Source: Corynebacterium incognita
GTDB taxonomy: Bacteria > Actinomycetota > Actinomycetes > Mycobacteriales > Mycobacteriaceae
Assembly: GCF_014217255.1 (NCBI RefSeq)
Contig: NZ_CP059404.1
Location: forward strand, 248,001-312,000
Length of the DNA: 64,000 bases
Direction of reading: 5' to 3'
Shown here: one piece after another, positions 36,683-49,137 of the stretch
How the letters are laid out: every line of letters starts with the position of its first letter
Numbering within the stretch: position 1 is the stretch's first letter
Made by a program: the position numbers and the translations under genes
Notes under the pieces: generated by a model
What the model was told of the DNA's origin: nothing
Database searches by the model: none
The model's input: only the letters and a program-made list of their open reading frames with translations

Positions 36683-38776
36683 CTAGAGCGACTCGCGAGC
36701 AGAGTGCACTTCGTCGTCGTGTGCGACAACACTGTCCGAGGACATCGGAATGATGGTCGGCAGGATAACGGGCTCGCGCTTGTACTTGTTTTCCACGAAG
36801 CGCGATACCTTGCGGCGCAGCTTCTGCACCATGCGGTAGGTGTCGTTCTCACCCTCCGCTGCTAGGTCCACCATGGTGTTGTCCACGAGGGTGATGATTT
36901 CCGGCACGATGGCGCGGTCATCGTCCTTGAATCCCGTGGTCTCCACTTTCGGCTTCTCCAGCAAACGGGAGGTACGGTTGTCGATGACGCAGGTGACGCT
37001 GATGACGCCGCCGGAACCGAGGTTCGTGCGGTCGCTCAGGGTATCCGCGTCCACCTCGCCCATGGTGGTGCCGTCGACGTACAGGTTACCCACGGCCAGC
37101 TGGCCGACGACCTCGGCGCGACCGTTGACCATGTCCACCACGACGCCGTTCTGGGCCAGCACCACGCGGTCGCGGTTGACGCCGGTGGAAATAGCCAGCT
37201 CCTTGTTCGCGCGCAGGTGGCGCCACTCGCCGTGAACCGGCATCGCGTTCTTCGGGCGGGCGGCGTTGTAGACGAACAGGAGCTCGCCCGCGTAGCCGTG
37301 GCCGGAAGAGTGCACCTTGGCGTCGGAGCCAGTGATGACCTCGGCACCGATCTGGGACAGCATGTTCATGACACCGAAGACAGCTTCCTCGTTACCCGGG
37401 ATGAGCGAGGAGGAGAAGATGATGGTGTCGCCGTCGCGGACGGTAATCTGGCGGTGCTCGCGGCGCGCCATGCGGGACAGCGCGGCCATCGGCTCGCCCT
37501 GGGTACCGGTGGTGATCAGTACGACCTTGTGCGGGGCCATCTTGGCTGCCTCGTCGATCGGGATGATGAGTCCACGCGGAGCCTTGAGGAAGCCCATCTT
37601 CTCCGCGATCTCCATGTTGCGCATCATTGACCGACCATTGAAGGCCACCTTGCGGCCCGCGGCGTGAGCGGCGTCCAGAGCCGCCTGGACGCGGTATACG
37701 TTGGAAGCGAAGGTCGCGATAATCACGCGCTGACGGGCGTTGTGCACCAGACGCTTGAAGGTCGCCGGGATGTCTGCCTCAGAGCCGGAGACACCCGGAA
37801 CGGTGGCGTTGGTGGAATCGCACAGCAGCAAGTCCACACCCTCGTCGCCGTAGCGCGACAGCGCCGGCAGGTCCGTGGGTCGGTTATCCAGCGGGGTCTG
37901 GTCAAGCTTGATGTCGCCGGTGTGCACCACGGAGCCAGCCGGGGTGTTGAGCATGATGCCCAGCGCGTCCGGGATGGAGTGGTTCACGGCCCAGAAGCGG
38001 GCGCGGAACGGGCCATAAGTGACGTCGGACTGCTCGTTGACCTCCACGAACTTCGGACGCTGGTGGTGCTCCTTGCACTTCGCGGCAATGAGCGCGATGG
38101 TGAAGCGGGAGGCCACGATGGGGATGTCCGGGCGCAGCTTGAGCAGCCACGGGATTGCACCGATGTGGTCCTCGTGAGCGTGGGTGACCACGAGGGCCTC
38201 GATCTTGTCCAGCTTCTTCTCAATAGGGCCGAAGTCCGGAAGGATGAGGTCCACACCGGGCTCGTCGGAGGACGGGAACAGCACGCCACAGTCGATGATG
38301 AGCAGCCGACCGTCGTACTCGAAGACGGTCATGTTGCGGCCGATTTCGGAGATACCGCCCAGCGCGTAGATGCGCAGGCCGTTCTTCGGCGCCTTCGGCG
38401 GCTCCGGGAGGCGCTTAGTCAGGTCAGCGCCCTGCATTGACTTTGGAACGTTGCGGCGACCGCGGTTGTTGTTATTACCGCCACGGTTATTGTTGCCGTT
38501 TCCGCCACGGCCACGACCGCGTCCACCGCGGTTGCCGCGGTCGCCGCGGCGGCCATTGTTGTCACGATTGTTGTCGCGATTCGAGGAACGCTTGCCCTCA
38601 CCGGAACTGTTGTTGGACTTCTCCGCAGACTGAGAAGACTGCGGCTCCTTAGCGGTTTCAGGGGCCTGGAATACCGGGCTTGCCGCCTGGTTGGAAGCGT
38701 TATCGGATGCGTGGTTCTCCGCCGGAGGGCCCGCCTTGCGGGTCACCTTCCGTGCGCGATTACGGGGTTCAGTCAT
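36683..38776 (-). CDS. rnj: Ribonuclease J
   Basis: 697 aa. Residues 1-110 are a low-complexity extension ending in Arg/Asn/Gly repeats (~62-110). The metallo-beta-lactamase core has HAHEDH at 199-204, followed by the beta-CASP domain and C-terminal part. RNase J is a 5'-3' exo- and endonuclease for rRNA maturation and mRNA decay. It precedes pnp-type decay functions in the same region and lies 3 bp from dapA. Confidence 0.95.
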   Translation of the reverse strand: MTEPRNRARKVTRKAGPPAENHASDNASNQAASPVFQAPETAKEPQSSQSAEKSNNSSGEGKRSSNRDNNRDNNGRRGDRGNRGGRGRGRGGNGNNNRGGNNNNRGRRNVPKSMQGADLTKRLPEPPKAPKNGLRIYALGGISEIGRNMTVFEYDGRLLIIDCGVLFPSSDEPGVDLILPDFGPIEKKLDKIEALVVTHAHEDHIGAIPWLLKLRPDIPIVASRFTIALIAAKCKEHHQRPKFVEVNEQSDVTYGPFRARFWAVNHSIPDALGIMLNTPAGSVVHTGDIKLDQTPLDNRPTDLPALSRYGDEGVDLLLCDSTNATVPGVSGSEADIPATFKRLVHNARQRVIIATFASNVYRVQAALDAAHAAGRKVAFNGRSMMRNMEIAEKMGFLKAPRGLIIPIDEAAKMAPHKVVLITTGTQGEPMAALSRMARREHRQITVRDGDTIIFSSSLIPGNEEAVFGVMNMLSQIGAEVITGSDAKVHSSGHGYAGELLFVYNAARPKNAMPVHGEWRHLRANKELAISTGVNRDRVVLAQNGVVVDMVNGRAEVVGQLAVGNLYVDGTTMGEVDADTLSDRTNLGSGGVISVTCVIDNRTSRLLEKPKVETTGFKDDDRAIVPEIITLVDNTMVDLAAEGENDTYRMVQKLRRKVSRFVENKYKREPVILPTIIPMSSDSVVAHDDEVHSARESL

Positions 38777-38779
38777 GTG

Positions 38780-39688
38780 TTAAAGGACTCCAGCTTGTGT
38801 CATATCGTCGCGGAGCTCCTCTAGCTGTGCGTCAGTTGCAGCTGTGACAGGAAGACGAGGAGCGCCTACCTCGATGCCCTGCAAATGCAGGCCGGCCTTA
38901 GCCAGGGTGGCACCGCCCAGGCGCGCTTGCGCCCGGGTCAAAGGCAAAACAGTTGTTGAATTAATCTCACGTGCACGCTCCAAATCCCCGCGGTCTACCG
39001 CATCGTGCATCTCACGCAGCGCGCGAGGCGCTAGGTGCCCGATGACGGAAATGACACCCGTAGCACCCAAAGCCAGCCAGGCCAGGTTGAGCGAATCTTC
39101 GCCCGACAACCAAGCCATGCCCGTTTCACTGATCAGCTGCCCCGCTTCCGCGAGGTCGCCCTTGGCGTCCTTCACCGCGGTCACGGTAGGCAGTTCAGAA
39201 AGGGTGCGCAGAGTGTCTGCGGTAAGCGGGATTCCGGAGCGGCCCGGAATGTCGTAGAGGCACACCGGAAGATCGGTGGCGCCGGCTACAGCGGTGAAGT
39301 GCTGCACGAGCCCCTCTTGGCTCGGCTTCGAGTAATACGGGGTCACCACGAGCAAGGAGTCAGCCCCCGCTTCCGCGGAAGCGCGCGCCAGCTCAATGGT
39401 GCTCGCCGTATTATTAGTCCCTGCGCCAGCCATAATGCGGGCGCGAGAACCAACCTCTTTTTTCACTTCTTTGAGCAGGTCAAGCTTTTCGCTCGTGGTC
39501 GTGGTCGGCGATTCGCCAGTCGTTCCTGCAAGAACGAGGCTGTCGCAACCGTTGTCCACCAGGCGGGTCGCTAGTTCAACGCCTTTGGCGATGTCTACTG
39601 CGCCGTCACGATCAAACGGGGTGATCATGGCGACACCGACGGTGCCAAAAGTTTCGACTCCGGTTTTCGCTACTAGACCTGTGCTCAT
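38780..39688 (-). CDS. dapA: 4-hydroxy-tetrahydrodipicolinate synthase
   Basis: 302 aa TIM barrel. Schiff-base Lys173 (TAVKDAKGD), Tyr145 (LYDIPGRSG) and the GTTGES motif are intact. It condenses aspartate semialdehyde with pyruvate; product goes to DapB, encoded 850 bp upstream in the same direction. Confidence 0.97.
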   Translation of the reverse strand: MSTGLVAKTGVETFGTVGVAMITPFDRDGAVDIAKGVELATRLVDNGCDSLVLAGTTGESPTTTTSEKLDLLKEVKKEVGSRARIMAGAGTNNTASTIELARASAEAGADSLLVVTPYYSKPSQEGLVQHFTAVAGATDLPVCLYDIPGRSGIPLTADTLRTLSELPTVTAVKDAKGDLAEAGQLISETGMAWLSGEDSLNLAWLALGATGVISVIGHLAPRALREMHDAVDRGDLERAREINSTTVLPLTRAQARLGGATLAKAGLHLQGIEVGAPRLPVTAATDAQLEELRDDMTQAGVL

Positions 39689-39748
39689 GACGCCTAAGGT
39701 TACCCGTTGTTCACCGTTTCGTGGGTATCGGGGCGCCCAAAACCCAAC

Positions 39749-41333
<1,585 letters not shown>

Positions 41334-41351
41334 TTAGCAGTGTACGCACAA

Positions 41352-41382
41352 ACCCCCTCTCGCCTATGCAGCGAGAGGGGGT
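41352..41382 (-). terminator. Terminator downstream of pnp
   Basis: ACCCCCTCTCGC and GCGAGAGGGGGT form a perfect 12-bp stem around a 7-nt loop. On the minus strand it is followed by TTGTG, 27 bp past the pnp stop. Confidence 0.85.
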
Positions 41383-41408
41383 CTGTGAAACCGGCTAAAG
41401 GTGCGGTA

Positions 41409-43673
41409 CTAGTCTTCGTCGACCGGCACCAGCGAGATCTTGCCGCGGTTATCGATATCCGCGATCTCCACCTCAATCTTGTCGCCGACGTTGACCACGT
41501 CCTCGACCTTCTCAATGCGCTCGTCGCCGCCGAGCTTGGAAATGTGGATGAGGCCGTCGCGACCCGGGGTCAGAGAAATGAACGCGCCAAAGGCGACCGT
41601 CTTGACCACGGTGCCCAGGTAACGCTCGCCCACCTTAGGTTGCTGCGGGTTGGCAATCGAGTTGATCTTCTCAATCGCTGCATCCGTGGCCTTGCCCGTG
41701 GTGCCGGACACGAACACGGTGCCGTCGTCCTCGATGGAGATCTCCGCGCCGGTCTCCTCGGTGATCGAGTTGATGGTCTTGCCCTTCGGGCCGATGAGCT
41801 CGCCGATCTTGTTGGCCGGGACAGACACCGACACGATCTTAGGCGCCAGGTCATTCATCTCATCAGGGCCGTCGATGACGTCGGCCATAACGTCGAGGAT
41901 CTCCAGGCGCGCGTCGCGGGCCTGGTTCAGGGCGTCGGAAAGCACGGACGATGGGATACCGTCCAACTTGGTATCCAGCTGCAGCGCCGTGATGAAGTCC
42001 GCGGTGCCGGCGACCTTGAAGTCCATGTCGCCGAACGCATCCTCAGCACCCAGGATATCCGTGAGCGCCACGAACTTCTCCTTGCCGCCCACCTCGCCGG
42101 AGACCAAGCCCATGGCGATACCCGCCACTGGAGCCTTCAGCGGAACGCCAGCGTTGTATAGCGACAACGTGGACGCACACACCGAACCCATCGACGTGGA
42201 ACCGTTGGAGCCCAAAGCCTCAGAGACCTGGCGAATGGCGTACGGGAACTCCTCGCGCGACGGAATAACCGGCACGAGGGCGCGCTCGGCCAGAGCACCG
42301 TGGCCAATTTCGCGGCGCTTCGGGGAGCCCACACGGCCGGTCTCGCCGGTGGAGTACGGCGGGAAATTGTAGTGGTGAATGTAGCGCTTGGACTTCACCG
42401 GATGCAGCGAGTCCAGCTGCTGCTCCATCTTGAGCATGTTCAGCGTGGTCACGCCCAGGATCTGGGTTTCGCCGCGCTCGAACAAGGAAGAACCGTGGGC
42501 GCGCGGAACCAGCTCCACCTCGACGCCGAGGTCGCGGATGTGGGTGACGCCGCGGCCATCGATGCGGAAACCTTCGGTGAGGATCTTCTCGCGAACAATA
42601 GCCTTCATCACCGCGTTGTAGGCGGCGCGGATCTGCTTCGTCGCTTCGGCCTCGTCCAGGTCGTCGTCCACGGTGTCAACGAGCTTGTCGACGACCTCGT
42701 CCATGTACGCGTTGGTGGCATCGTCGCGGTCCTGCTTGCCCGGGATGGTGAGCAGCTCAGCGAGCTTCTTCGTAGCCGTCTTTTCCACGGCAGCGTAGAT
42801 ATCCTCGGTGTACGCCGGGAACAGTGGGAAGTCCTGGGTTTCCTTCGCGGTGCGCTCAGCCAGGCCGGCCTGCGCTTCGCACAATGCCTGGATGAACGGC
42901 TTGGCAGCTTCCAGGCCCTCGGACACGGTGGACTCGGTCGGCGCCGGGGCGCCTTCCTTGATGCGCTCCACCACGTTCACGCCGGCGCCGGCCTCCACCA
43001 TCATGATGGCGACGTCCTTCTCGGTTGTGCGGCCGCGCTTGCGCTCCACGATGCGGCCAGCGACGACCATCTCGAAGAGGGCGCGCTCGTGCTGCTCGTG
43101 GTTCGGGAAGGCTACCCACTGGCCCTCCGGGTGCTTGTCGTCGGCCAAGAGGGCCACGCGCACGCCGCCGACGGGGCCGGACACAGGGAGGCCCGAGAGC
43201 TGGGTCGCGGCGGACGCGCCGTTAATGGCCACGACGTCGTAGTACTCAGACGGGTCCATGGACAACACGGTGATGACGCACTGCACCTCGTTGCGCAGGC
43301 CTTTAACGAAGGTCGGACGCAACGGGCGGTCAATCAGACGGCAGGCCAAAATGGCCTCGGTAGAGGGACGTCCCTCGCGGCGGAAGAAGGAGCCCGGGAT
43401 AGTACCCGCAGCATACATGCGCTCTTCTACGTCAACGGTGAGCGGGAAGAAGTCGAAGCCCTCGCGGGGCTGGTTCGATGCAGTCGTGGTGGCCAGGAGC
43501 ATCGTGTCGTCGTCGAGGTAGGTAGTCACGGAACCGCCGGCCTGGCGAGCAAGCTGCCCAGTTTCGAAGCGGATGGTGCGGGTGCCAAAGTCGCCGTTAT
43601 CCAGCGCAACGATGGCCTCGGTGATGCCGAAGTCTTCGTCTACCTGGAAATTGACCGAGTGTTGAGCGTTCAT
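41409..43673 (-). CDS. pnp: Polyribonucleotide nucleotidyltransferase (PNPase)
   Basis: 754 aa: two RNase PH-like domains flanking a helical domain, then KH ([13 protein letters not shown]) and S1 ([18 protein letters not shown]) RNA-binding domains. Phosphorolytic 3'-5' RNA decay. It follows rpsO, the common bacterial order, though an rpsO terminator intervenes. Confidence 0.98.
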   Translation of the reverse strand: MNAQHSVNFQVDEDFGITEAIVALDNGDFGTRTIRFETGQLARQAGGSVTTYLDDDTMLLATTTASNQPREGFDFFPLTVDVEERMYAAGTIPGSFFRREGRPSTEAILACRLIDRPLRPTFVKGLRNEVQCVITVLSMDPSEYYDVVAINGASAATQLSGLPVSGPVGGVRVALLADDKHPEGQWVAFPNHEQHERALFEMVVAGRIVERKRGRTTEKDVAIMMVEAGAGVNVVERIKEGAPAPTESTVSEGLEAAKPFIQALCEAQAGLAERTAKETQDFPLFPAYTEDIYAAVEKTATKKLAELLTIPGKQDRDDATNAYMDEVVDKLVDTVDDDLDEAEATKQIRAAYNAVMKAIVREKILTEGFRIDGRGVTHIRDLGVEVELVPRAHGSSLFERGETQILGVTTLNMLKMEQQLDSLHPVKSKRYIHHYNFPPYSTGETGRVGSPKRREIGHGALAERALVPVIPSREEFPYAIRQVSEALGSNGSTSMGSVCASTLSLYNAGVPLKAPVAGIAMGLVSGEVGGKEKFVALTDILGAEDAFGDMDFKVAGTADFITALQLDTKLDGIPSSVLSDALNQARDARLEILDVMADVIDGPDEMNDLAPKIVSVSVPANKIGELIGPKGKTINSITEETGAEISIEDDGTVFVSGTTGKATDAAIEKINSIANPQQPKVGERYLGTVVKTVAFGAFISLTPGRDGLIHISKLGGDERIEKVEDVVNVGDKIEVEIADIDNRGKISLVPVDED

Positions 43674-43806
43674 AAAAGGAAATAATCTCCTGTAATTGTG
43701 CGTCTTGCGCCCCGGTAATCATCGGTGCCACCGGCGGCTGCAGAGTGTGTGAATTTACATTCTCCAACATCCTAGCAGGTGGTTCGCTTCGGCCGCCCGA
43801 CACGCA

Positions 43807-43841
43807 AAAGTCCCGGCCTCCCCATTGCAGGGAGCCGGGAC
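43807..43841 (-). terminator. Terminator downstream of rpsO
   Basis: On the minus strand GTCCCGGCTCCC-loop-GGGAGGCCGGGAC is followed by TTTT, about 30 bp past the rpsO stop and upstream of pnp. Confidence 0.85.
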
Positions 43842-43871
43842 ATCAAGCTTGCGTCAGTAGTACTACAAGAC

Positions 43872-44141
43872 TTAGCGACGCAGACCCAGGCGAGCGATCA
43901 GATCACGGTAGCGATCGATGTTGTTTTCAGCCAGGTACTTCAGCAGGCCACGGCGGCGGCCAACCATCAGCAGCAGGCCACGACGGGAGTGGTGGTCGTG
44001 CTTGTGGGTCTTGAGGTGCTCGGTCAGGGTGGTGATGCGCTCGGTGAGCAGAGCCACCTGCGCCTCAGGGGAACCGGTGTCGGTCTCGTGAAGGCCGTAC
44101 TCCTTGAGGATTTCTGCCTTCTTCTCAGTGGACAGTGCCAT
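43872..44141 (-). CDS. rpsO: 30S ribosomal protein S15
   Basis: 89 aa, the standard S15 length, with the [23 protein letters not shown] rRNA-binding segment (split here for length: [10 protein letters not shown] and [10 protein letters not shown]). Strong AGGAG upstream of the ATG. Confidence 0.98.
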   Translation of the reverse strand: MALSTEKKAEILKEYGLHETDTGSPEAQVALLTERITTLTEHLKTHKHDHHSRRGLLLMVGRRRGLLKYLAENNIDRYRDLIARLGLRR

Positions 44142-44232
44142 GAGTATTTCTCCTATTGTGTTTCAGTCCGCATGAAAATTTTCTCCATACCTGCAACTGC
44201 TGCGGACCGCAGTCGAAGGCCAGCGGTTAAGG

Positions 44233-45327
<1,095 letters not shown>

Positions 45328-45328
45328 C

Positions 45329-45334
45329 TAAACT
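45329..45334 (+). promoter_or_regulatory. -10 element (TAAACT), leaderless truB start
   Basis: TAAACT ends 7 nt before the truB ATG with no Shine-Dalgarno sequence. Confidence 0.55.
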
Positions 45335-45341
45335 ATCCCCT

Positions 45342-46271
45342 ATGACTGACTCGCTTGCTTCCTCCGGACTCGTGGTTGTGGACAAACCCGCGGGCATGAC
45401 CTCGCACGACGTTGTGGGACGTCTGCGCCGACTCTATTCCACAAAGAAGGTCGGACACGCGGGCACCTTAGATCCCATGGCCACTGGGGTGCTGGTGGTG
45501 GGCATCGAGCGTGGCACCAAATTCCTCGCGCATCTGGTCGCAAGCACCAAGTCCTACGACGCCACCATCCGACTCGGTCAAGCCACCACCACTGACGACG
45601 CCGAGGGTGAAGTCCTCACCGAGCGTTCCCGCAGCTGCGCTGACATGGGTGAGGCGCTTGCCGACGCCGAGATTTACGCGGGCGTCGACAAGCTCACGGG
45701 CGACATCATGCAACGCCCCACCGCCGTGTCCGCCATCAAAATCGACGGCAAGCGGGCGCACGAAAGAGTCCGCGACGGCGAGAGCGTAGAAATCCCCGCC
45801 CGGCCGGTGACAGTCAGCCGTTTCACGGTCCACGACATCCGCCGCAACGGAGAGTTCATTGACTTGGATGTGACCGTCGACTGCTCCTCCGGAACGTATA
45901 TCCGGGCGCTCGCCAGAGACCTCGGCGGGGACCTCGGTGTGGGCGGACACCTCACCGCACTGCGGCGCACGGCCGTCGGCCCGTTCTCCCTCGACGGGGC
46001 GCGCACGCTGGAAGACCTTGCCACCGAAGCAGACTCGGGGACGACTCCCGCGGTCACGCTCCCCCTCGACGCGGCGCTGCCCGCCTGCTACCCCACCCTG
46101 GAGGTGACCGCGGAGGAAGGCGCGGCATTGGCCATGGGCAAATGGCTGGAACCGCGCGGTCTCACCGGCACCCACGCCGCCGTCACCCCGGACGGCCGCG
46201 CCATCGCCTTGGTCAAGGAGCAGGGCAAGCGCCTAGCCACGGTGTTCGTGGCACACCCCTCCACCTTGTAG
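45342..46271 (+). CDS. truB: tRNA pseudouridine(55) synthase
   Basis: 309 aa. Catalytic Asp44 in HAGTLDPMATG, plus VDKPAGMTSHDVV. Forms pseudouridine in the T-loop of tRNAs. Convergent with pptT, 3 bp apart. Confidence 0.97.
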   Translation: MTDSLASSGLVVVDKPAGMTSHDVVGRLRRLYSTKKVGHAGTLDPMATGVLVVGIERGTKFLAHLVASTKSYDATIRLGQATTTDDAEGEVLTERSRSCADMGEALADAEIYAGVDKLTGDIMQRPTAVSAIKIDGKRAHERVRDGESVEIPARPVTVSRFTVHDIRRNGEFIDLDVTVDCSSGTYIRALARDLGGDLGVGGHLTALRRTAVGPFSLDGARTLEDLATEADSGTTPAVTLPLDAALPACYPTLEVTAEEGAALAMGKWLEPRGLTGTHAAVTPDGRAIALVKEQGKRLATVFVAHPSTL

Positions 46272-46274
46272 GGC

Positions 46275-46952
46275 TTACAGCTCAATGCCCGGGTGTTGCG
46301 GCACAGACGTAGCGACAACAACATAGTCCTCCGCCACGACCCAACGCCCAGTGATGAACGGCACCGGGGTCGGCCGCACCAGCAAGTAGGAAATGATGCT
46401 GCCGTCGTCACGGATGTCGATCTCCGCCTGCTCGAAGCCGAGCCAGCGGTGGGTCATGGGGAACCACGCCTTATAGGTCGCTTCCTTGGCACAGAATAGA
46501 ATTCGGTCGGCACACTCGTAGCCCTGTTCGCGCAGGCGGTCAAGCTGCGCCGTTTCACCGGAACGAGCCACCTGCGGCAAAACTCCTTCTGGGAGTGGTT
46601 CGGCGGGCTCGACGTCGATGCCCATGGAGCGCACGAACTTCTCCGGCGCCGCTACCGCCGCCCGCAGCCCGGTGGTATGGGTCATGGAGCCCACGAACCC
46701 CTTGGGCCATAGCGGCATACCGCGCTCCCCCCGCAGAATGGGTTCTTGGCCGGAGTAGCCCAATTCCGCCAGCGCCCGGTGGGCGCACCAGCGGGCGTCA
46801 CCGAACTCTGCCTTGCGCACTTCTACCGAATGTGACACTAAAGACTGTTCGAGGGGATGCAGGTGGTCGTAGTTGAGGAGATCAGACTCAGTGTCATCCG
46901 TACGCACGTAACAAAACCGCGCAGAGTCTGGGAAAAGGTCCGGCGTCAGCAT
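46275..46952 (-). CDS. pptT: 4'-phosphopantetheinyl transferase (PptT-like)
   Basis: 225 aa from the ATG at 46952. Mg2+/CoA motifs GIDVEP (Asp113) and FCAKEATYKAW (Glu157, Lys161) mark a Sfp-type enzyme. It activates carrier proteins for mycolate (type I polyketide) and siderophore synthesis by attaching phosphopantetheine from CoA. The ATG shares one base with the stop of the upstream hydrolase (TGATG). Confidence 0.93.
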   Translation of the reverse strand: MLTPDLFPDSARFCYVRTDDTESDLLNYDHLHPLEQSLVSHSVEVRKAEFGDARWCAHRALAELGYSGQEPILRGERGMPLWPKGFVGSMTHTTGLRAAVAAPEKFVRSMGIDVEPAEPLPEGVLPQVARSGETAQLDRLREQGYECADRILFCAKEATYKAWFPMTHRWLGFEQAEIDIRDDGSIISYLLVRPTPVPFITGRWVVAEDYVVVATSVPQHPGIEL

Positions 46953-47788
46953 CAGCGAATCGCCTCCCACGTATCCGTCACCGGGAGGACTTTGTCCGTG
47001 CGCAGCACCGGGTACGGCCACTGCCGTGTATGCAGCTGGCGGCGCCATTCTCGGGGATAGCCGAGGGACACCTCCACGTGCTTGACGCCGTCAACCTCGA
47101 CCTCGCCGGGCATGTGCAGGTGTCCGTAAATCACCGCCTGGGCTTGGTAGCGCGTGGGCCACATGCGAGTGTGCTTACTGCCGCACCACAACGCCACCTC
47201 CGGCCAGCGCATCCGCAGCGTGGGTTCTTGTACCAACGGCCAGTGGTTGATGAGCACAGTCGGACCGTCGATACGCGAGAGCCGTTTGATGGAATACGCC
47301 AAGCGATCCCAGCACCACGCCCGCACATCCACGAACGGGGCGATGGCCACCTCATCCGTCATCATGATGGACTTGGACTCCGCCAACTTCAGCGATTCCT
47401 TCACGGAGGTACCTGGCTGGCGGAACGAATAGTCGTACAGGGTAAACAACGGCACGATGGTGGTCCCGTCAAACACCGGGTACGGATCCTCCGGTGTCAC
47501 CACGTCAATTTCCCGACATAGGCGAACCAGCTCGTAGTATTTGTCGTATCCGCGTGCCTCATCCGACGACCGCGAGAACAATTCATGGTTGCCAGGTACC
47601 CAGATGACCTTGGCAAACCGCCGCCGCAAGGTGGTGAGCGTGTGGATGATGAGCTCGGTGCGCTCGGCAACATCGCCCGCCACAATCAACCAGTCCGAAG
47701 GATCCTCCGGCTGAATGGACTCAATGGTCGGGCCGTTGGCCTTCACCGCGGCATGCAAGTCCGCGACCGCCCACAGGGTTGTGGTCAA
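46952..47788 (-). CDS. Metallophosphoesterase, PptH-like phosphopantetheinyl hydrolase
   Basis: 278 aa. Binuclear metal site: Asp10 and His12 (ADLHAA), Asp39 (AGDV), Asn67 and His68 (PGNHE), a later NHWP His and GHLH near the C-terminus. In M. tuberculosis the same neighbour of pptT (Rv2795c, PptH) removes phosphopantetheine from carrier proteins, undoing PptT. The start is TTG with AGGAGG 8 nt upstream. Confidence 0.88.
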   Translation of the reverse strand: MTTTLWAVADLHAAVKANGPTIESIQPEDPSDWLIVAGDVAERTELIIHTLTTLRRRFAKVIWVPGNHELFSRSSDEARGYDKYYELVRLCREIDVVTPEDPYPVFDGTTIVPLFTLYDYSFRQPGTSVKESLKLAESKSIMMTDEVAIAPFVDVRAWCWDRLAYSIKRLSRIDGPTVLINHWPLVQEPTLRMRWPEVALWCGSKHTRMWPTRYQAQAVIYGHLHMPGEVEVDGVKHVEVSLGYPREWRRQLHTRQWPYPVLRTDKVLPVTDTWEAIR

Positions 47789-47853
47789 CTCTCCGACCTC
47801 CTCAACAGCTTTGTCGCACCCGATAATTTCTAGTCACTAAAGTCTAGCGAAAC

Positions 47854-49134
47854 TCAATCCACCACGGCCCACTTCATAGAACGGAACCGCAGCACCACCG
47901 CCACCGTGCGGATGCCGATGAACGCGGCCAGTCCCAACCAGATGACGGTCAGCCCCGCGCCCGTGACATAAGCCAGTGCGATGCCCGGTACAAAGCCGAG
48001 GACTACCGAGGCAATGGTGATGGTGCGCAGGAACGCGGCGTCCCCAGCCCCCAACAACACGCCGTCGAGGGCGAAGAGGACGCCACCTACCGCCACCATC
48101 GCCACCATAATCCACCACGGGCCGGCCAACGCACCCAGCACCTCCGGGGCCTGGGTAAATAGCCGCGGGATCAGGTGGTACCCCGCGGCGAATACACCCG
48201 CCAGTGCGCACGAAAACAAAGCCGAATAGCGAACAATGGTCGCGCCCACCGCCCGGGCATGGTCCTTGTCTCGCGCGCCGAGCGCAGCGCCAATGAGCGA
48301 TTGCGCCGCGATCGCCAACGAGTCCAACACCAGGGTGAGGAAGTTCCACAGCTGCAGCTGAACCTGGTGCGCGGCAAGCGCCTGCGGGCCGATGCGCCCG
48401 GCCACCGCTGCGGCGGACAAAAACGCCACCTGGAAAGCCAGCGAGCGCACAATGAGATCGCGCCCCAGCACCAATTGCTTGACGACGACCCGCGGGCGCG
48501 GCCGCCAGTCCCCCTCGTGTTCGCGGACCAGGGCGCCGATAAAGCACGCGGAAGTGATAGTGAACCCCAGCAGGTTGGCGTACGCGGAGCCATCCACGCC
48601 CCACCAGCGCACGAAGAAAACCACGCACACCGCGCCCGGTATCACCCCCGCGAGGGTGAAATAGAGCGGCAGCCTGGTGTTTTGGATGCCGCGTAACCAG
48701 CCGTTGCCGGCCATATCAATGAGCGCGAGCGGGATGGCGAAGGCGCTGATGCGCAGCCAAGAGGCTGTCGCCTCTGCCGTCGTAGGGTCCCCGGCCATGG
48801 CCAAGGCGACGGCGTCGGCGGCGACCCACATGGTGGTGGCGAGCACCGCCCCTACCGCAATGGCCACCCAGGTTGCTTGAACGCCTTCCGCGACGGCACC
48901 CGCGCGATCGCTCGCACCGAACTTCCGTGCAGCACGCGCCGTGGTGCCGTAGCTGAGGAAGGTCAACTGGGTGGTCACCGCGGCCTGCACCGTTGTGCCC
49001 GCGCCTAACGCGGCGAGGGCATGCGTGCCCAGGCGCCCCACCACCGCGGTGTCGATGAGCAGATACACCGGCATGGCGGCAAGAACGCCCAGCGCCGGCA
49101 GTGCCAGCGCGAAGATTGTTCGCGCACTGACCAT
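47854..49134 (-). CDS. MATE-family efflux transporter (DinF type)
   Basis: 426 aa, twelve membrane segments in two homologous halves, with LPALGVLAAMPVYLLIDTAVVGRLG at the N-terminus (Asp in TM1-2 for cation coupling). Position after nrnA matches mycobacterial dinF (Rv2836c). Substrate unknown. Confidence 0.92.
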   Translation of the reverse strand: MVSARTIFALALPALGVLAAMPVYLLIDTAVVGRLGTHALAALGAGTTVQAAVTTQLTFLSYGTTARAARKFGASDRAGAVAEGVQATWVAIAVGAVLATTMWVAADAVALAMAGDPTTAEATASWLRISAFAIPLALIDMAGNGWLRGIQNTRLPLYFTLAGVIPGAVCVVFFVRWWGVDGSAYANLLGFTITSACFIGALVREHEGDWRPRPRVVVKQLVLGRDLIVRSLAFQVAFLSAAAVAGRIGPQALAAHQVQLQLWNFLTLVLDSLAIAAQSLIGAALGARDKDHARAVGATIVRYSALFSCALAGVFAAGYHLIPRLFTQAPEVLGALAGPWWIMVAMVAVGGVLFALDGVLLGAGDAAFLRTITIASVVLGFVPGIALAYVTGAGLTVIWLGLAAFIGIRTVAVVLRFRSMKWAVVD

Positions 49135-49137
49135 GTC

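Noticed and set aside
42300..43685. 461-codon open frame antisense to pnp
   Set aside because: Same shadow effect; no motif, and pnp is certain.
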